A DNA stretch of 64,000 nt from assembly GCA_910589415.1 (NCBI GenBank), contig OU342637.1, positions 37,292,162-37,356,161 on the forward strand, written 5' to 3'. Position numbers and translations under genes: made by a program. A model generated the notes under the pieces. The model did no database searches. It saw nothing but the letters and a program-made list of their open reading frames with translations, and had not been told where the DNA came from. Every line of letters starts with the position of its first letter. Position 1 is the stretch's first letter. Shown here one piece after another: positions 32,926-44,625 of this stretch. Source of the stretch: Malachius bipustulatus. Taxonomy: Eukaryota; Arthropoda; Insecta; Coleoptera; Melyridae.

Positions 32926-33129
32926 AGCTCTTTACTTCACATGATTTACTTATAGGTAGGTACATCAAATTGAGCGAACGATTTATTGGCTATCTTGCTC
33001 AGGAAAGAAATAATTATTTAAAGACAACTCGATCCAAAACTTTCAAAGAAAATCTCCATAAAAAAAAATATAAAAGACTCCTCCATAATAATAATTGATA
33101 ATTTAGGATAGTTACATCACACCCCTCAC

Positions 33130-33440
33130 AAATTCGCCCTAAATCTGCCGAAAAATCTCCCCCCCCCCCTCCAGAAATCCCCTCGAAAGGACCGGCAGGA
33201 CATCTGGAGCGCGCCTGCGTCGTCGCCCCCACACTGTCCGGCCGCAGGGGCCCCCGACTGACGCACTCCGCTCGAGTTACCCGCAGGCCGCGCTTCTTCG
33301 TGCCGGTCTCTCTCGGAAACATCGCGCTTATCGCCGCGGCGCCGGAGTGTTTGTGCGTTTAGTGAGACGGACGGCTCTCGCGCGTATTATTATCGTACAG
33401 CCCTCGGAGGCGAGCCTTGGACTGCCCTCGAAGCGCGAAG
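33130..33440 (+). promoter_or_regulatory. CpG-rich promoter / 5' UTR of the secreted-protein gene
   Basis: A run of GC and CpG-rich sequence (GACGCACTCCGCTCGAG, ATCGCCGCGGCGCCGGAG) starts after a C10 tract near 33160 and continues to the ATG at 33441. Abrupt GC enrichment directly upstream of an ATG with a signal peptide fits a promoter and 5' untranslated leader. No TATA box was seen. The start site cannot be fixed from sequence; GTTTAGTGAG near 33357 is a weak initiator candidate. Confidence 0.45.
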
Positions 33441-33563
33441 ATGAGCTGCTTATCGGTGATGATGGGGTGTTTGTGTGCTCTCGTTTTTGTTGTGATGGTC
33501 GCTGTGGATGCCCAGGACACCACCGTCATAGCCAAGATGAGCCAGGATGTTGATCTGTCCGAG
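33441..33563 (+). CDS. First coding exon of a secreted protein (41 codons), family not recognised
   Basis: The ATG at 33441 (GCGAAG|ATG context) opens a frame beginning MSCLSVMMGCLCALVFVVMV, then AVDAQDTTVIAKMSQDVDLS and E, up to a consensus donor GAG|GTGAGT at 33564. The first ~24 residues form a classic signal peptide: a hydrophobic core ending near A-V-D-A|Q-D, where cleavage is predicted after VDA. The short acidic start of the mature protein has no domain I can name. Secreted or GPI-anchored proteins commonly have such a small first exon followed by a long intron. No second exon was found in the 30 kb downstream, so it is either very small, hidden or outside the window. An earlier in-frame start would need a non-ATG codon. 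Confidence 0.7.
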
Positions 33564-35180
33564 GTGAGTGTTTTTGTTTTTTGTTTCTTTTTTTTTTGAA
33601 AATACAAAAGTAACTTTTGCAACTTTAAACTTTTATGACTCCTCTTTATTTTTTAATAATTTTTTTGCTAATACTAGGTTGAGTCGAAAAAAAGTAACAT
33701 TTCATTTTTATAATATTAATCCCTGAAGATGGTCAAAACCTGTAGGTCAGTTGTTCATTAATAAGTAATTTATTTTTAGAGTATTTTTACGTTGGCCGTG
33801 ATTGCGATCAAGCTACGCGAATTCTAATGGTCCCGTTCATTGACTGGTTGGTCGAATGAAATGAAGCCACCTTCACGCGAATAGGTTACGTAAAATTTAC
33901 ATTTCGCTGAAAATTTTACCATATCAAGCGACGTTTCAGTTATTTTTGAAATCATATCTTCATAACTCATTTCTTACCAGAGAAAAAAAACAGCTGACTA
34001 ATTAGTATATTGCAATAGCAGCGTCTTCGCATAAATTTCTGCCTTATCCGAACGCGCCCATAATTTGGGCTTGATCAAGGGAAGCAATTTAACTTAATCT
34101 CTTCTTCTTTTTTTTTTATTAAATTTAAAACTTCATAAAAGGTTACGTCAAATTTTATAACGAAACGCTAGGTCGTCTCAAAATTGGAAATTTTTTTTAA
34201 TCAATAACGTTTTATTCATATGGAAAGAATGGAAAGGCCACTTTCCAATCAATTGATTCCCGAGATTAATCCCTCGTCAAATGTAAATAAATCCCGGTTC
34301 CCGGCAATCCTGGAGGGTCCTGTCAGTGGCTGTAGTAATCCGGCATAATAAATACAAGCCATCAATCATTTATTCGAGGAGAGCCCGAGAGCGAGAGAGA
34401 GAGAGAACGAGAGAGCGCAATCTTCGGGAATGTTTGTAAATTTAATGGCTTATTGTTTTTGAAGATTTACTCCACCTAGACGTTCTTGTTGATGTTAAAT
34501 TTACTTGAAGAGTTCCCGATGATTCATTCATCAAAGATTACCGGGTCGTCAATGTCTCTTTTTGTTTTCCTTCACATGAAACGTCTTGCCTTGTGTTTGC
34601 TTTCTATCATCTTGCTTTGTGTTTGTTTAATCTTGTTTTATGTCATATTTCGTATTATCAAAAATAAATCTGCTACATTATTGGTTGTTTATGATTAGGA
34701 TTGGGAAATATAGTTACGCGATTGAGTAGTTTATTGCGCGATGAGAGGGAGCGTCGTCCAATAAGCGGAGGCGTTGTTAAAAAAATAAGTTTTACAACGA
34801 ATTTTCTTATTTTAATTTTAAGTTTCAAGCTGTTTTTCTATGTCATATTTATAATAACTTGTCTCGTTTACTATTATTGAAAAAAAAATAAGAAAATAGT
34901 TTGATTAACTTTTAAAGGTCGATCTGCGGGAAAAAATAGAACAATCTGGCAACAAGATATTTAAATCTAACAATTCTGAGGGCAATCACTGGCGTAGCAA
35001 AGTTCAATCGAACAATTTAAATCATTTTATGGCAAGTTAGAAAACCATTTTTTAAATAATAATCTTCGTAGCAGCCCTTGAAATCTCAAAAAAGTTCCTG
35101 CATTAAGGAGAGGTATCGATTTTATCTCGTCTACGTTGTCAGATTGTTACAAGAATCTTAACGAGGTATTTTTATTAATT
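33564..35180. other. Probable intron of the secreted-protein gene, no exon seen
   Basis: AT-rich with unique patches. A GA-rich tract (GAGAGAGAGAGAACGAG) lies at about 34388-34420. CTGAAGATGGTCAAAACC near 33726 resembles the 3' tail phrase of some retroelements but is isolated. Confidence 0.35.
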
Positions 35181-35279
35181 TTAATTTGAATATGCGCGCG
35201 CATTCACCCAAAGCTGTTATTGTGGGTGCTGAATTTAATTTTTCAAATAATTTGTTGATTCGGTTACAAAATATCAACC

Positions 35280-35690
35280 TGCAGTCCTATGTAGAGCAGA
35301 ATACGTGTAGAAAAATTAGATTAGAAGTGCAAGAAACAAGACAAACTAGAAATGACAATCTGGCGTTTATTCTTCTTCTTTTTATACTTTACTAGTCCTC
35401 GCATTTTGTGCATTTCGCCAACTCAATTCTTCTTGCTACTGTAGAATGTATAGATTCAGTTAAAAACAAATATCTTGAAGTCCTTTTTTTTTATTCTTCT
35501 TATTACTTTTTAATGGCCTGCGTATAAATGCTTGTAGAAAAATTAGGTTTGGACTTTTGAGTGTATTATAAGAAACGAGATAAACTAGAAATGTCAAACT
35601 GATATTTAGATTTTTACTGCTTTAAAATAAAATAACATTTTGTTCTTTCTTCTTTTTCTTTTAACTCTAAATGGCCTTTTAGTAATGGTA
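35280..35690 (+). repeat. Direct duplication of about 230 bp
   Basis: GTAGAAAAATTAG (35308, 35535), GAAAC[AG]AGA[CT]AAACTAGAAATG (35331, 35571) and TTCTTCTTTTT (35371, 35648) recur in the same order about 225-280 bp apart. The end includes CTAAATGGCCTTTTAG, related to the TTCTTC...ATGGCC family at 5200 and 39210. Confidence 0.6.
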
Positions 35691-37690
35691 TTTTTCGAGG
35701 TATGTATTTTTAATAAAAAATACACTATTGAGGACGATACCACTTTGAAAAAATCACCTGAACATCAAATGTCCATCGATCCTAACCCCCAGGATTACAA
35801 AAAGTGGTTTTTTGTTTTTTTCAAAAATCGAAAAATCCGGTTCTTGTGCCCCCATTTCAAGTTGCATCTGTAGCCTCGTCTGTAGCTTTATATTTCGAAA
35901 TTTGTACCCAAAATTTTCCAATCTTGCTTTGAGGGGCTTTAAATTTTCATTGAAACAGTTTCCTAAAATCGCGTGATTTCTACAGGGTGAAATTAAAAAA
36001 TCCTTTCAAATTAAAAAAAATTCTAGCGTTGTGACATCATTTCAGGTCAGGTCAGGTCAGTTCTTACGTTGTGACATCATTTCAGGTCGCAAATTTCAAT
36101 CTAGGGGACTGAAATTTTTGTGGGAGTAAGACATTCATATCCATAAGGAGCAGTCTGCATTTGAGCAGAATCGACCCGTTTCAAAATGGCGGCCAATTGA
36201 ATTCTCGAAATTTTGCTATTTTTTTAACCCCTATAATAAGCAAGATGGAAAAAAACTTTGAAACCAAATTCACAAGATTGGAAGAAAAGTATTTGAAATT
36301 TGAGCAAGTGCAATAAAATTTGCATTATTTTTATTGATAAGCCAGTGGCGTAGGTAGGAAAAGGGTAAAAATTACTAAATTTCTATAACCATTTATGAGC
36401 ATATTTTTGAAGAAAAGTTTATTTCTCTAAAATTTAAAATTTTCTATTTTCATAATTCCCTTGTAACTCTTTTCGAATTTCGAGGTAGTGTAAAAATGGT
36501 ATTTTTAAAATTAGTTAGCCAGTGGCGTGCATAGGAAAAGGAATAAAATCGGCGTTGTCATATATCTCAGCACAGCGCGGCAACGCCGACTGGGTAGTGG
36601 CCCTAGTGGCTGAGGGAGTAGAACAATATGCTACCCGTGCCATCATATTACGGAATCTTTGGGGCACTAGAATATCGTTTTACGACACACTCCCTTGGAA
36701 ATGACATAATTTATGTTTGAATCTAAAATTTGTGATTTTTTTAGCGAATAAAAGCTTCGCAAAGTATTTTTTTCTCCGTCACCGATTGACATTGGGGGGG
36801 GGGGGACACATTTAAAATGCAAAAAAATTGTTTAATTTTCGAAATATTCTGTTTTTGTCAGATTAATTACCCAATTTCTGCGAAGTTGCGACTTTGAACA
36901 CCTTTAATTTTTTTTTCACGGCTTTGATTCCAGTTTTTTTGTTATCATCTGATAAAATGAAGTTTTGTGAACTTCATTAATTGCCTACAACATTTTAGTC
37001 CCGTTACAAAAATAAACTTTTTAGAGCCGTTTATATGAACTCTTAAAGTAGAACAAAATATGGTTGAACAAGCGCGAACAGAGAGCGGGTTATAGAGCTG
37101 CCATAGCTGTTGAACAAGGAACGATAGAGAACAGGATTGCTCCTGTTATGTATTGACTTACTAGGTCACGGCCGAGTAGATCTTGACTGGATACGCGTTA
37201 TTTCGATCCCCTTACATCCTGGAGGATTAATTTCACAGGCACGAATTTCGAAATAACCAAATCTAAGGACACTTGCACTGAACTAATGGCGAATTGGCGA
37301 TATAATTTTTCTTTCTTTCTTCCTGGTGCTATCAATTCAGGGAGCCTGTCTTCATTTATATCTTCTAAGCGCCGGCGCCATTCGAAGACCGAAACTGTAT
37401 GGTTTTTCCTTTACCGCGGATTATGAACTAAAATTATATTCCAAGAACAAAAAATATTGCCAAAAAGCACCTACACCATGGAATTATAGAAAGCCAATTT
37501 GACAAGCGGTAAAACAACTGAATCGACGCACAAAACTACACTATTTATGCGATTGGCGCGCAAGAAGTTTAAAGTTTAAATAATAATAACGACAAACGCG
37601 ATTTTGAACCATAATGATACTGAACATAAGGACCACACTGAACGGAAGCTGTATGAAGAAAACCACTTGATTCCTGTGTCAGGTGAGTAA
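35691..37690. other. Non-coding DNA with minor duplications
   Basis: GTTGTGACATCATTTCAGGTC occurs twice (36014 and 36066), joined by a CAGGTCAGGT run. GCCAGTGGCGT near 36342 and 36518 begins two short similar stretches, each followed by AGGAAAAGG. CTACAGGGTGAAATT near 35984 looks like a MITE end. No gene is supported; the frame at 36522-36704 has no family likeness. Confidence 0.45.
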
Positions 37691-37695
37691 AACTA

Positions 37696-38455
37696 TAGCT
37701 TCGTTCGCGGATACAATCCAGAACCGGTTCGGAATCAGTTTAGAACTATTCCGGATTGTCGTAGAGCGCATGCCTAAGTGCGAACTGGTTCAGGATTTTA
37801 TTTCACCGCGAACGAAGCAGGGACCGGATGAGAACTCCGAACTGTCAGATGACGAATGATTCCGTCTAACCCGCAGAGTAAGGACTGAGGCACTAAAAGT
37901 TCTTATTTTATGGTCAACAATTAATTCAAAATTTAACCTAGGTATATAAAGAATAAACGCTTTGGGCCTTTGTCACAGTATAGTTTATCTGTGTATTATG
38001 AAAAGATCTTTTGTGTAGCAGTACCTAACCACACAAACCTTTGCGATTGTTTTGTTTTACTGGTATCGGATACGGTAAATTATTTTTATAATGTTAGGTA
38101 TTTATTTTTATTGTATTATATCCAATATAAATAATTATATTGGAATAAAAAAGTGCGAATCTGAAAGAGGTAAATACTTTGAATAATATCTACTTATTTT
38201 ATTATACAAATCATCGACATCAGAGCAGAATTACGCATGAGCAGCGGAACCGAACTACTAGTTCCTGAAAAATCCCAGAACTGCTAGAATCGGTTCTGAA
38301 CCGATAATGAACCGGTTCGATGAGTACCGCGAACGCAGAACTGTTAGTACTGGTTACTAAAAATTCAGAATTTATGCACCGCGAACGCCGGTTTTCTCAC
38401 TGCGCATACGCAAGAGTTCTGAACCGGTTCAGGACTGTATCCGCGAACGAAGCTA
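37696..38455. mobile_element. MITE-like element with CTTCGTTCGCGGATAC termini (~760 bp)
   Basis: The left end TAGCTTCGTTCGCGGATAC is matched by the right end GTATCCGCGAACGAAGCTA. Inward of both lie AACCGGTTC boxes, TGCGCATACGC-like words and further CCGCGAACG and GCGAACG motifs, so the ends are a complex set of subterminal repeats. It contains no transposase. Target duplication is unclear beyond TA. Confidence 0.75.
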
Positions 38456-39765
38456 TTATCGATCGGTCAAAGGGTCAACTCCTACCCCTACCCCCAAAAA
38501 CCAGTTTTCAGTTGCAGTTATATTTAATATTTATTGAATTGTTAGTAGGCCATATTGTAGTGTAGTGTAGTGTTTATGGTGCCGGCTCCTCTACGGGGTA
38601 GCGTTTCTCATTTTCTCGATCTGAAAGTTTTCCTATTTTTGTGTACGGTGTAGGTACCTACCTGGTAATAATGTGGTAGTGCTAGTGCTAGTGCTAGTGA
38701 CTTTAATTGACAATTGAATAGTGAACCTTGCTCGACATTTAACGGCGAGATTCGATTAGACATTTTGTAGTTTGTTGATAGAAACACGGACCGGGAGATC
38801 TTGGAGATTGAAGGTTGGGGTTGTTGAGCCTGTTATAGGGGTGAGTGTATTTCATTCAACTATGCTGTCTATACTGTTTTTTTTTTAATAAATTTAATGA
38901 CACTCTTCAAATTACATATTATCACATTTAGAAACAAACGGCCGAGCAAACGGCGTTTATTCCAGTCGCATTTCCAGCCGAAAATTAATTGTCAGGAGAA
39001 ATTTTTTGATCTAATTTCCCCCCCCCCCTCCCCTCAGATATGCTGAAAGTGGAAAATTATTACAAATTATCCCCAGGCGTTGACCGCCATCTTGAATTTA
39101 GGAGGTGAGTTTGTTTTCCCGGCTATTTTATCATCGAAGTACATAGTACCTAACCTAACCTACTCCAGATTAGGACAATAATGCGCATGCACTCAACTGA
39201 AAGGTTCTTCTTCTTATTTAGGGTTTATGGCCTTTAGCTTTTACTAGCTATTTGGCCAGAACTATAAGGTTGGGTTTTTCTTTACCTTCTATTATTATCT
39301 CTATTTTAAATTTTACTTTTCTTTTTTTTTCATTTTCTTGAAATTTCCCGGAAGAAAAAACCTAACCTGACCAATGACCTGATCTAGATCAGGCTCGCTT
39401 TCTGGCCATCTTCTATATTCAGTATAATGAAACTTAAACTATGTTCCCCTCACTTATTACCTAATTAATGAAATTTGTACTAGTAATTCTAATGAATGAA
39501 CTTCATCATATACCCGTCTGTTGGTAAATACCGGTGAATCTGGCAACACTGCATGACCATCAGCAGCTGTATTATGTTCCTAATCTGGACTCTGGTTTAC
39601 CTACCACTTATTCGATAGGACAGCCGTTTTTCCTCATTTACTCAGTAATTTTTGAATTTTGGGAAAAACACCCATAAGCAAACTTGCGGGGAATTTAATT
39701 CTCTACATTTTATGTCTTCATAGTTTTTTTGATATTCGGTTGTTTATAACAAATATAACCTATAA
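38456..39765. other. Non-coding DNA, GCTAGT repeat included
   Basis: A GTAGTGTAGTGTAGTG run lies at 38556-38572 and GCTAGTGCTAGTGCTAGTG at about 38681-38699. TTCTTCTTATTTAGGGTTTA and then ATGGCC near 39207-39230 belongs to the dispersed TTC/ATGGCC family. No exon is supported. Confidence 0.4.
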
Positions 39766-39766
39766 T

Positions 39767-40797
39767 AAGCTCCAGGGAAGGGGTTGTAAGTTGAAATGCA
39801 ATTTTTTCACTTTTTGCACTTTTTTACGATTTTCCTTGCAAAAATTTGGCATTTTTCAATGGGAAAGTTGTTCCTTTTATAAATGACACTTTTTCGTGGA
39901 TTTAATTTTTTTCGTTCGGGAACGCGACAAAATTCGTTCAATCGAGGAATATTTACGTCAAAATGACTCGATTTTAATCTGCATTTTTGGGAATGAGGCA
40001 GGCATAGGATGAAAACATTTTTCAGGCAATAAATGGGGGTGATTATTGTGCTCAAAGGACGCTTTGAGCACAATATTGAGCACAACCCTTTAAGCCAAAT
40101 ATTGTTTGACTAATTTTTTTTCTTAAAAACTGGTGATCATAAATAATCAACTGGGGGGATTAAAATGGATCACCCTGTAGAAAAAAGAATCAATATTTTC
40201 TTCAACATCAGTCAGTATTGAGTATTGATTAGAAAAATATTGAGAGGTAACTTTTAAAGAAAAATAATTTACAAAAAACTCGACAAGAGTCGACTAGTGA
40301 ACTTTTGTTGATTAATTAATTAATTAATTAGCTGTAGTTAATTAACTATTGCAAATATGAAAAAATTGCATAGATTCAAATTTGTAGAGAATTTTTTTCT
40401 TCGTAAAGTAAGTTTTTTTGATAAAAAGTCAAGTAACGTCGTAAAATGCGAAAAACAAATTGATCCCCTAAAACCAAAATGGCGGCTTTTCCACAAGGAG
40501 TAGTAGGAGATCGCATTTTTGGATTTACATTCACCATCGACTACCCAACACCCACCCAAAAATCAGTCATTCTTGCTTTGATTGCATAATTAAAACCTAA
40601 TTTTACCGCACTAAAAAGTATCGTAAGTTGTTAGACGAATTTCACGATTTACCAAATTTTGTCGCGTTCCCGGACGAAAAAAGTTAATTTCACGATAAAG
40701 CGTTATTCACATTTAAATAGGGCGCAATTTCCCCTAGAAAATAGTGAGTTGAAAAAGGACAAAAATTGCATTTCAACCCCTTCACTAGAGCTAATTT
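39767..40797. mobile_element. Inverted-repeat element, ~1.03 kb
   Basis: The left arm (about 39769-39950) with GGGTTGTAAGTTGAAATGCA and CGTTCGGGAACGCGACAAAA is matched in reverse near 40650-40797 by TTTTGTCGCGTTCCCGGACG and AAATTGCATTTCAACCCCTT. Both arms hold a TTTCGTGGAT/ATCGTGAA type phrase between these boxes. The ends are near CTCCAGGGAAGGGG and CCCCTTCACTAGAG. The central 700 bp is unrelated, with ATCACCCTGTAG (40165) from a possible nested MITE. Age is moderate and no transposase was seen. Confidence 0.7.
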
Positions 40798-40989
40798 GTT
40801 GATAATTCATTTATTTATTGATTATTGTCTAAGCATATTTTACACACCTTCTTTTACGCCATTACTATACCGAATACGACAGTATACCTATACCTATTTA
40901 TTCCTATTTATTCTTTTATTAATTATTTTGTTAATTTAATGGTAATTTATCACACTAATAAACAAACAATGCTGTACTAGGTAATAAAC

Positions 40990-42491
40990 AACGCCCCTAA
41001 AGTTGGAACGAGAGTTGGAAGAGCAGGGTCAACAGAACATAAATTTTATAAAACCACAATTAGACGCTAGTTAAACGCTAATTAAGTGCACTAATTAAAA
41101 ATTTTGAAGATTTGTATCATTTTTAAGTTTTGAAGAATTCCGAAGTTTATAAGTTGCCGAGTTTCGAAATTTTAAAAATTCTGAGAAGTTATGAAATTTT
41201 CAGTTAGGAGATTTTAAAGTTTTGGTCACTTTGGAATGTCGTAAGTTCCGGAAATTTTGAAGTTTTTGAATTTTTTGAAGCTCTGGTCGGTTTTGAATTT
41301 TAGGAATTTCTATCTTTCATGATTTTGGAGTTTTAAGCATTTTTGAAGTTGCGAAGTTCTGGAGATTCGAAAATTAAAAGTTTTCTGGAATTTTGAAGTC
41401 TTCAACCGGAAGTTTTCAGAATTCTAGTGCCTCCGGCATTTTTGGAAATTTTTCAAGTTTTGAAATTTCTAAATTTTCAAGTTTGATTTTGTAGTTTTGA
41501 AGAATTTTTCAGTTCAGAATTTTCTGAATTTTTTGTTTTCTAAATTTTTCAAGTTTTCAAAGATCTACAGCTTAGGAACTCAAAAAATTTTGTTTTATTG
41601 TTTGGGAGTTTAAAAATTTTCGAAAGTTCTTGGAATTTTGCGATAAATGCAATTTTGAAGTTTGGAAAACGTAGAGAATTCCATGGTTTTTGAAGAATTT
41701 GTTAAATTTTCAAGTTTTGAACTTTTTATAGTTATAAAATGTTTGAAATTTTGAGTAATTTCAAAATCTAAAAGCTTAGAAGCGAGCTTAGAAGTTTCGC
41801 CAATTCCAACGATGTGGTAAATTTTTTTATGAATTTTAAAGTTTAGGCTCCCCCAAAGAAAATTTCTTTCTATAAAAAAATAATTTTTGCCTGATACCTT
41901 CAACATTTTTTTTGAAAAAGGGGTGGGGGCCGAATTTAATTTTGCCCCGTGCCCCAAAAAGCTTCGACCTCCTCTGTTTGGTACGGTCTTTGACAGTATT
42001 TTTCTTATTATTATTGCAGGAAACTTCATGTTCATTGAGGTCGAAGACGCTGACTTACGTAAAGACGTCAAGCTGGAAACTTTCCACGATCTTTTTCAAT
42101 AATCAAAATTTTCGAATCTCCAGAACTTCCAGAACTTAAAACATTTCAAACTTCGCAACTTCAAAAATGCTTAAAACTCCAAAATCATGAAACATAGAAA
42201 TTCCTAAAATTCAAAAACGACCAGAGCTTCAAAAAATTCAAAAACTTCAAAATTTCCGGAACTACATTCCAAAGTGACCAAAACTTTAAAATCTCCTAAA
42301 TGAAAATTTCATAACTTCTCAGAATTTTTAAAATTTCGAAACTCGGCTACTTATATTAAACTTCGGAATTTCCAAAACTTAAAAATGCTACAAATTTTCA
42401 AAATTTTTAATTAGTGCACTTAATTAGCGTTTAATTGTGGTTTTATAAAATTTATGTTCTGCTGACCCTGCTCTTCCAACTTTAGGGACGT
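40990..42491. mobile_element. Fold-back element, 1.5 kb, with 8-bp target-site duplication
   Basis: The element is bracketed by TAATAAAC at 40982-40989 and 42492-42499. The left arm starts AACGCCCCTAAAGTTGGAA and the right arm ends TTCCAACTTTAGGGACGT. Pairing continues for about 390 bp per arm (GAGCAGGGTCAACAGAACAT with ATGTTCTGCTGACCCTGCTC, and on through AATTAAGTGCACTAATTA). The left arm has a 12-bp internal duplication near its end (GGAACGAGAGTT). The 750-bp centre is rich in TTTTGAAGTTTT-type words; the frames inside it show no transposase. Eight-bp duplications suit hAT-, P- or Foldback-type elements. Confidence 0.88.
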
Positions 42492-42499
42492 TAATAAAC

Positions 42500-44035
42500 A
42501 ATAACCAATACAATTTACATGAGTGAAGATAAAAAGGCGCCTTTTCACCTTTATTAAGCCTATTCAGTCTTCAGTATCACATCAGTTATCATGAAAAAAT
42601 TGGATTTTTTTTTTCGACTAGCAGACCTCATTGTCTTGTATGGTAGACTGATGAGCCTTAAGGAGATGAAATAATAAATAAACCTGTAGGATTTTTCCGA
42701 TCCTATAGCGATCCTACTTATATAGTATCTTGAAAAGATTGCGACCTTGACCCATGCAAAATCAACGAGCGCGCTTTTTATTTTTTTCCGTCCACTGATA
42801 AAATTGATTAATTACATCGCAGAAAGAGGTCTCAGATAATCTTTGAACGTAAATATGCTGTAATAAGAAGGTATATAAATAGGAATTGATTTATTTATCA
42901 TTTATTTTCTCCAAATAATCGACCGATATCAATTTTTCTAAATAAATAATCATCAAACTAGTAATTGCAACATTACCTCGAACCTCCGACAAAATTGCAG
43001 TTTACCTCCAAGTGATATACAAAGAAGAATGACCTCATCGCGTACGATCACCCTAAATATAGAACGCGTTGATTCTACCACGCTTGGTTGATGGATTCTT
43101 TTCCATAACTCCTAAAAATAATCCCCAGAAGATTAATTAATAATCGCTCCAAGCTCCTAATGGTTAAATAATCTCCTTGAAAGTTAATTCGTCTCGACAA
43201 CTTTGTCATCTCTTTTTCCCCACTTTTGTTCACGGTTGGGACTGCAAATTACGCTTTTCACTTAAAACTCACCTGCCTCCCCTCCACCTACCACACCCCT
43301 TTCAAACCCCTAAAGTTGTTATCATCGTCTAAAGCTGCTCAGCCTATTTTCGTACTCAGCTTTTTTTACAATTAATTGTGATTGCGATTGTGATGAAAAA
43401 AAAAATTAAAGGGGAATCGACCTCTGACTACTCCCGTCCATCCCAGCCGCTAGCTGTTAACTTCAAGCTTCAGCAGCACCCTTCAATTATTATTACATTC
43501 TATGGGTTTTATGGGTAAATAAAAAATCAATGCTACCAACTTAATGGTTGTAAAGTTAAATAAATCATCCGATCTGCAATAATGGAGTGTTGCGGTTCTG
43601 GTTCTCTATTCTGCCTGCAGTAAATTACTGATCGATTGGTAGAAGAGGAGCAGCGAGAATTCTTCTTCCGCGGCAATTATTTATCTATAGGCGGGGGAAT
43701 TAATTCTGCAGTTCCTCGCGTACGTAAATTTACTAATCGGAGTAATCTTAACTAATTACAATAGTCGAGGAAGTTGTATTAAGCCTTCCTCCGGTTGGTG
43801 ATAAGTTATCCGAAGTATAGGGCGGGATTAATTGATTCTTCCCATACCTGGCCGTAGGCCTATTAATATGGGGCTTTTCAATATATGCGATAGATATTTT
43901 AGATTTTAGGAGCGTCACCATTTTGAAATAATATTGAAATATAACAAAAATTTGAATATTTCTGCGTTAACATCGCGGAATTTACATTTTCAGGCTAGTT
44001 TGCTCTAAAAAATTTAAGCAAATAAAACCCTCAAA
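42500..44035. other. Non-coding DNA, no feature seen
   Basis: Unique AT-rich to GC-balanced sequence. No exon, array or RNA gene was recognised. Confidence 0.4.
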
Positions 44036-44044
44036 AGTATACTT

Positions 44045-44425
44045 TAAAAAGGACCCCAAAACCTCTCGCTGGTGAAGAAAACGTCTCTACTCAAAAATTT
44101 GGGCCTGGTTTTTGTGTCCTGTTATTCGTTAATGATGTGGATCATTTTGACGATTATATTTAATTTTTTCCCGATCCTTGGTACATTTTCTCCCATCTAG
44201 CAGCGAAAATAGACCCCGAAACCCTTCACTGAAGAAAACGCTTCTACTACAATTTTTTGCCCTAGTTCAGGATTTTGTGCCCTTTAATCAGAGCAGCTCA
44301 CAGGAGAATTGCGTTTCTTTTTGCAGGATTGCATTATTTTTTCTAGACCGTCGATATATTTTAGCCCATCTACCAGCGGAAAAGACCTCGAAACCCATCA
44401 CCGAAAATAAGATCAAGTTCATTCT
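44045..44425 (-). repeat. Minus-oriented copies of the 52-kb GAAGCGTTTTCTTC array
   Basis: GACCCC[GA]AAACCCTTCACTGA with GAAGAAAACGCTTCTAC (about 44210-44250), and weaker neighbours at 44050-44100 and 44385-44415, are the reverse complement of the GTAGAAGCGTTTTCTTCAG, GATGGGTTTTGGGGTC boxes at 51.93-53.0 kb. About three units, 150-170 bp apart. Confidence 0.75.
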
Positions 44426-44504
44426 TCGTCTACCTCCAATCAGAGGTCTATTTCTTGAATTTATTCGTCTAGGCTCAAATTAAGTTGTGTGTCTAAAGAC
44501 TGGG

Positions 44505-44625
44505 CTTTAGAAGGTTTGTCGTCTAAAGTTTTTTCTTTCGTCTACCATGTCCAAGAGTGGCTTTCGTCTAGTTTGTCGTCTAAGACTTGAAAGTTGTTTT
44601 TGTCGTCTAGAATTCTTCTTATATT
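44505..44625 (+). repeat. Short outlier of the GTCGTCTAGAGTT array
   Basis: TCGTCTAAAGTTTTTTCTTTCGTCTA and TTGTCGTCTAAGACTTGAAAG match the CGTC-rich vocabulary of the 45.95-47.06 kb array. Confidence 0.5.

Noticed and set aside
36522..36704. 60-codon ORF near 36.5 kb as a gene
   Set aside because: No splice sites, no family likeness; it begins in a short duplicated stretch.
41610..42071. 153-codon minus-strand ORF as a gene
   Set aside because: It lies wholly inside the fold-back element, is built from TTTTGAA-type words, and resembles no protein family.
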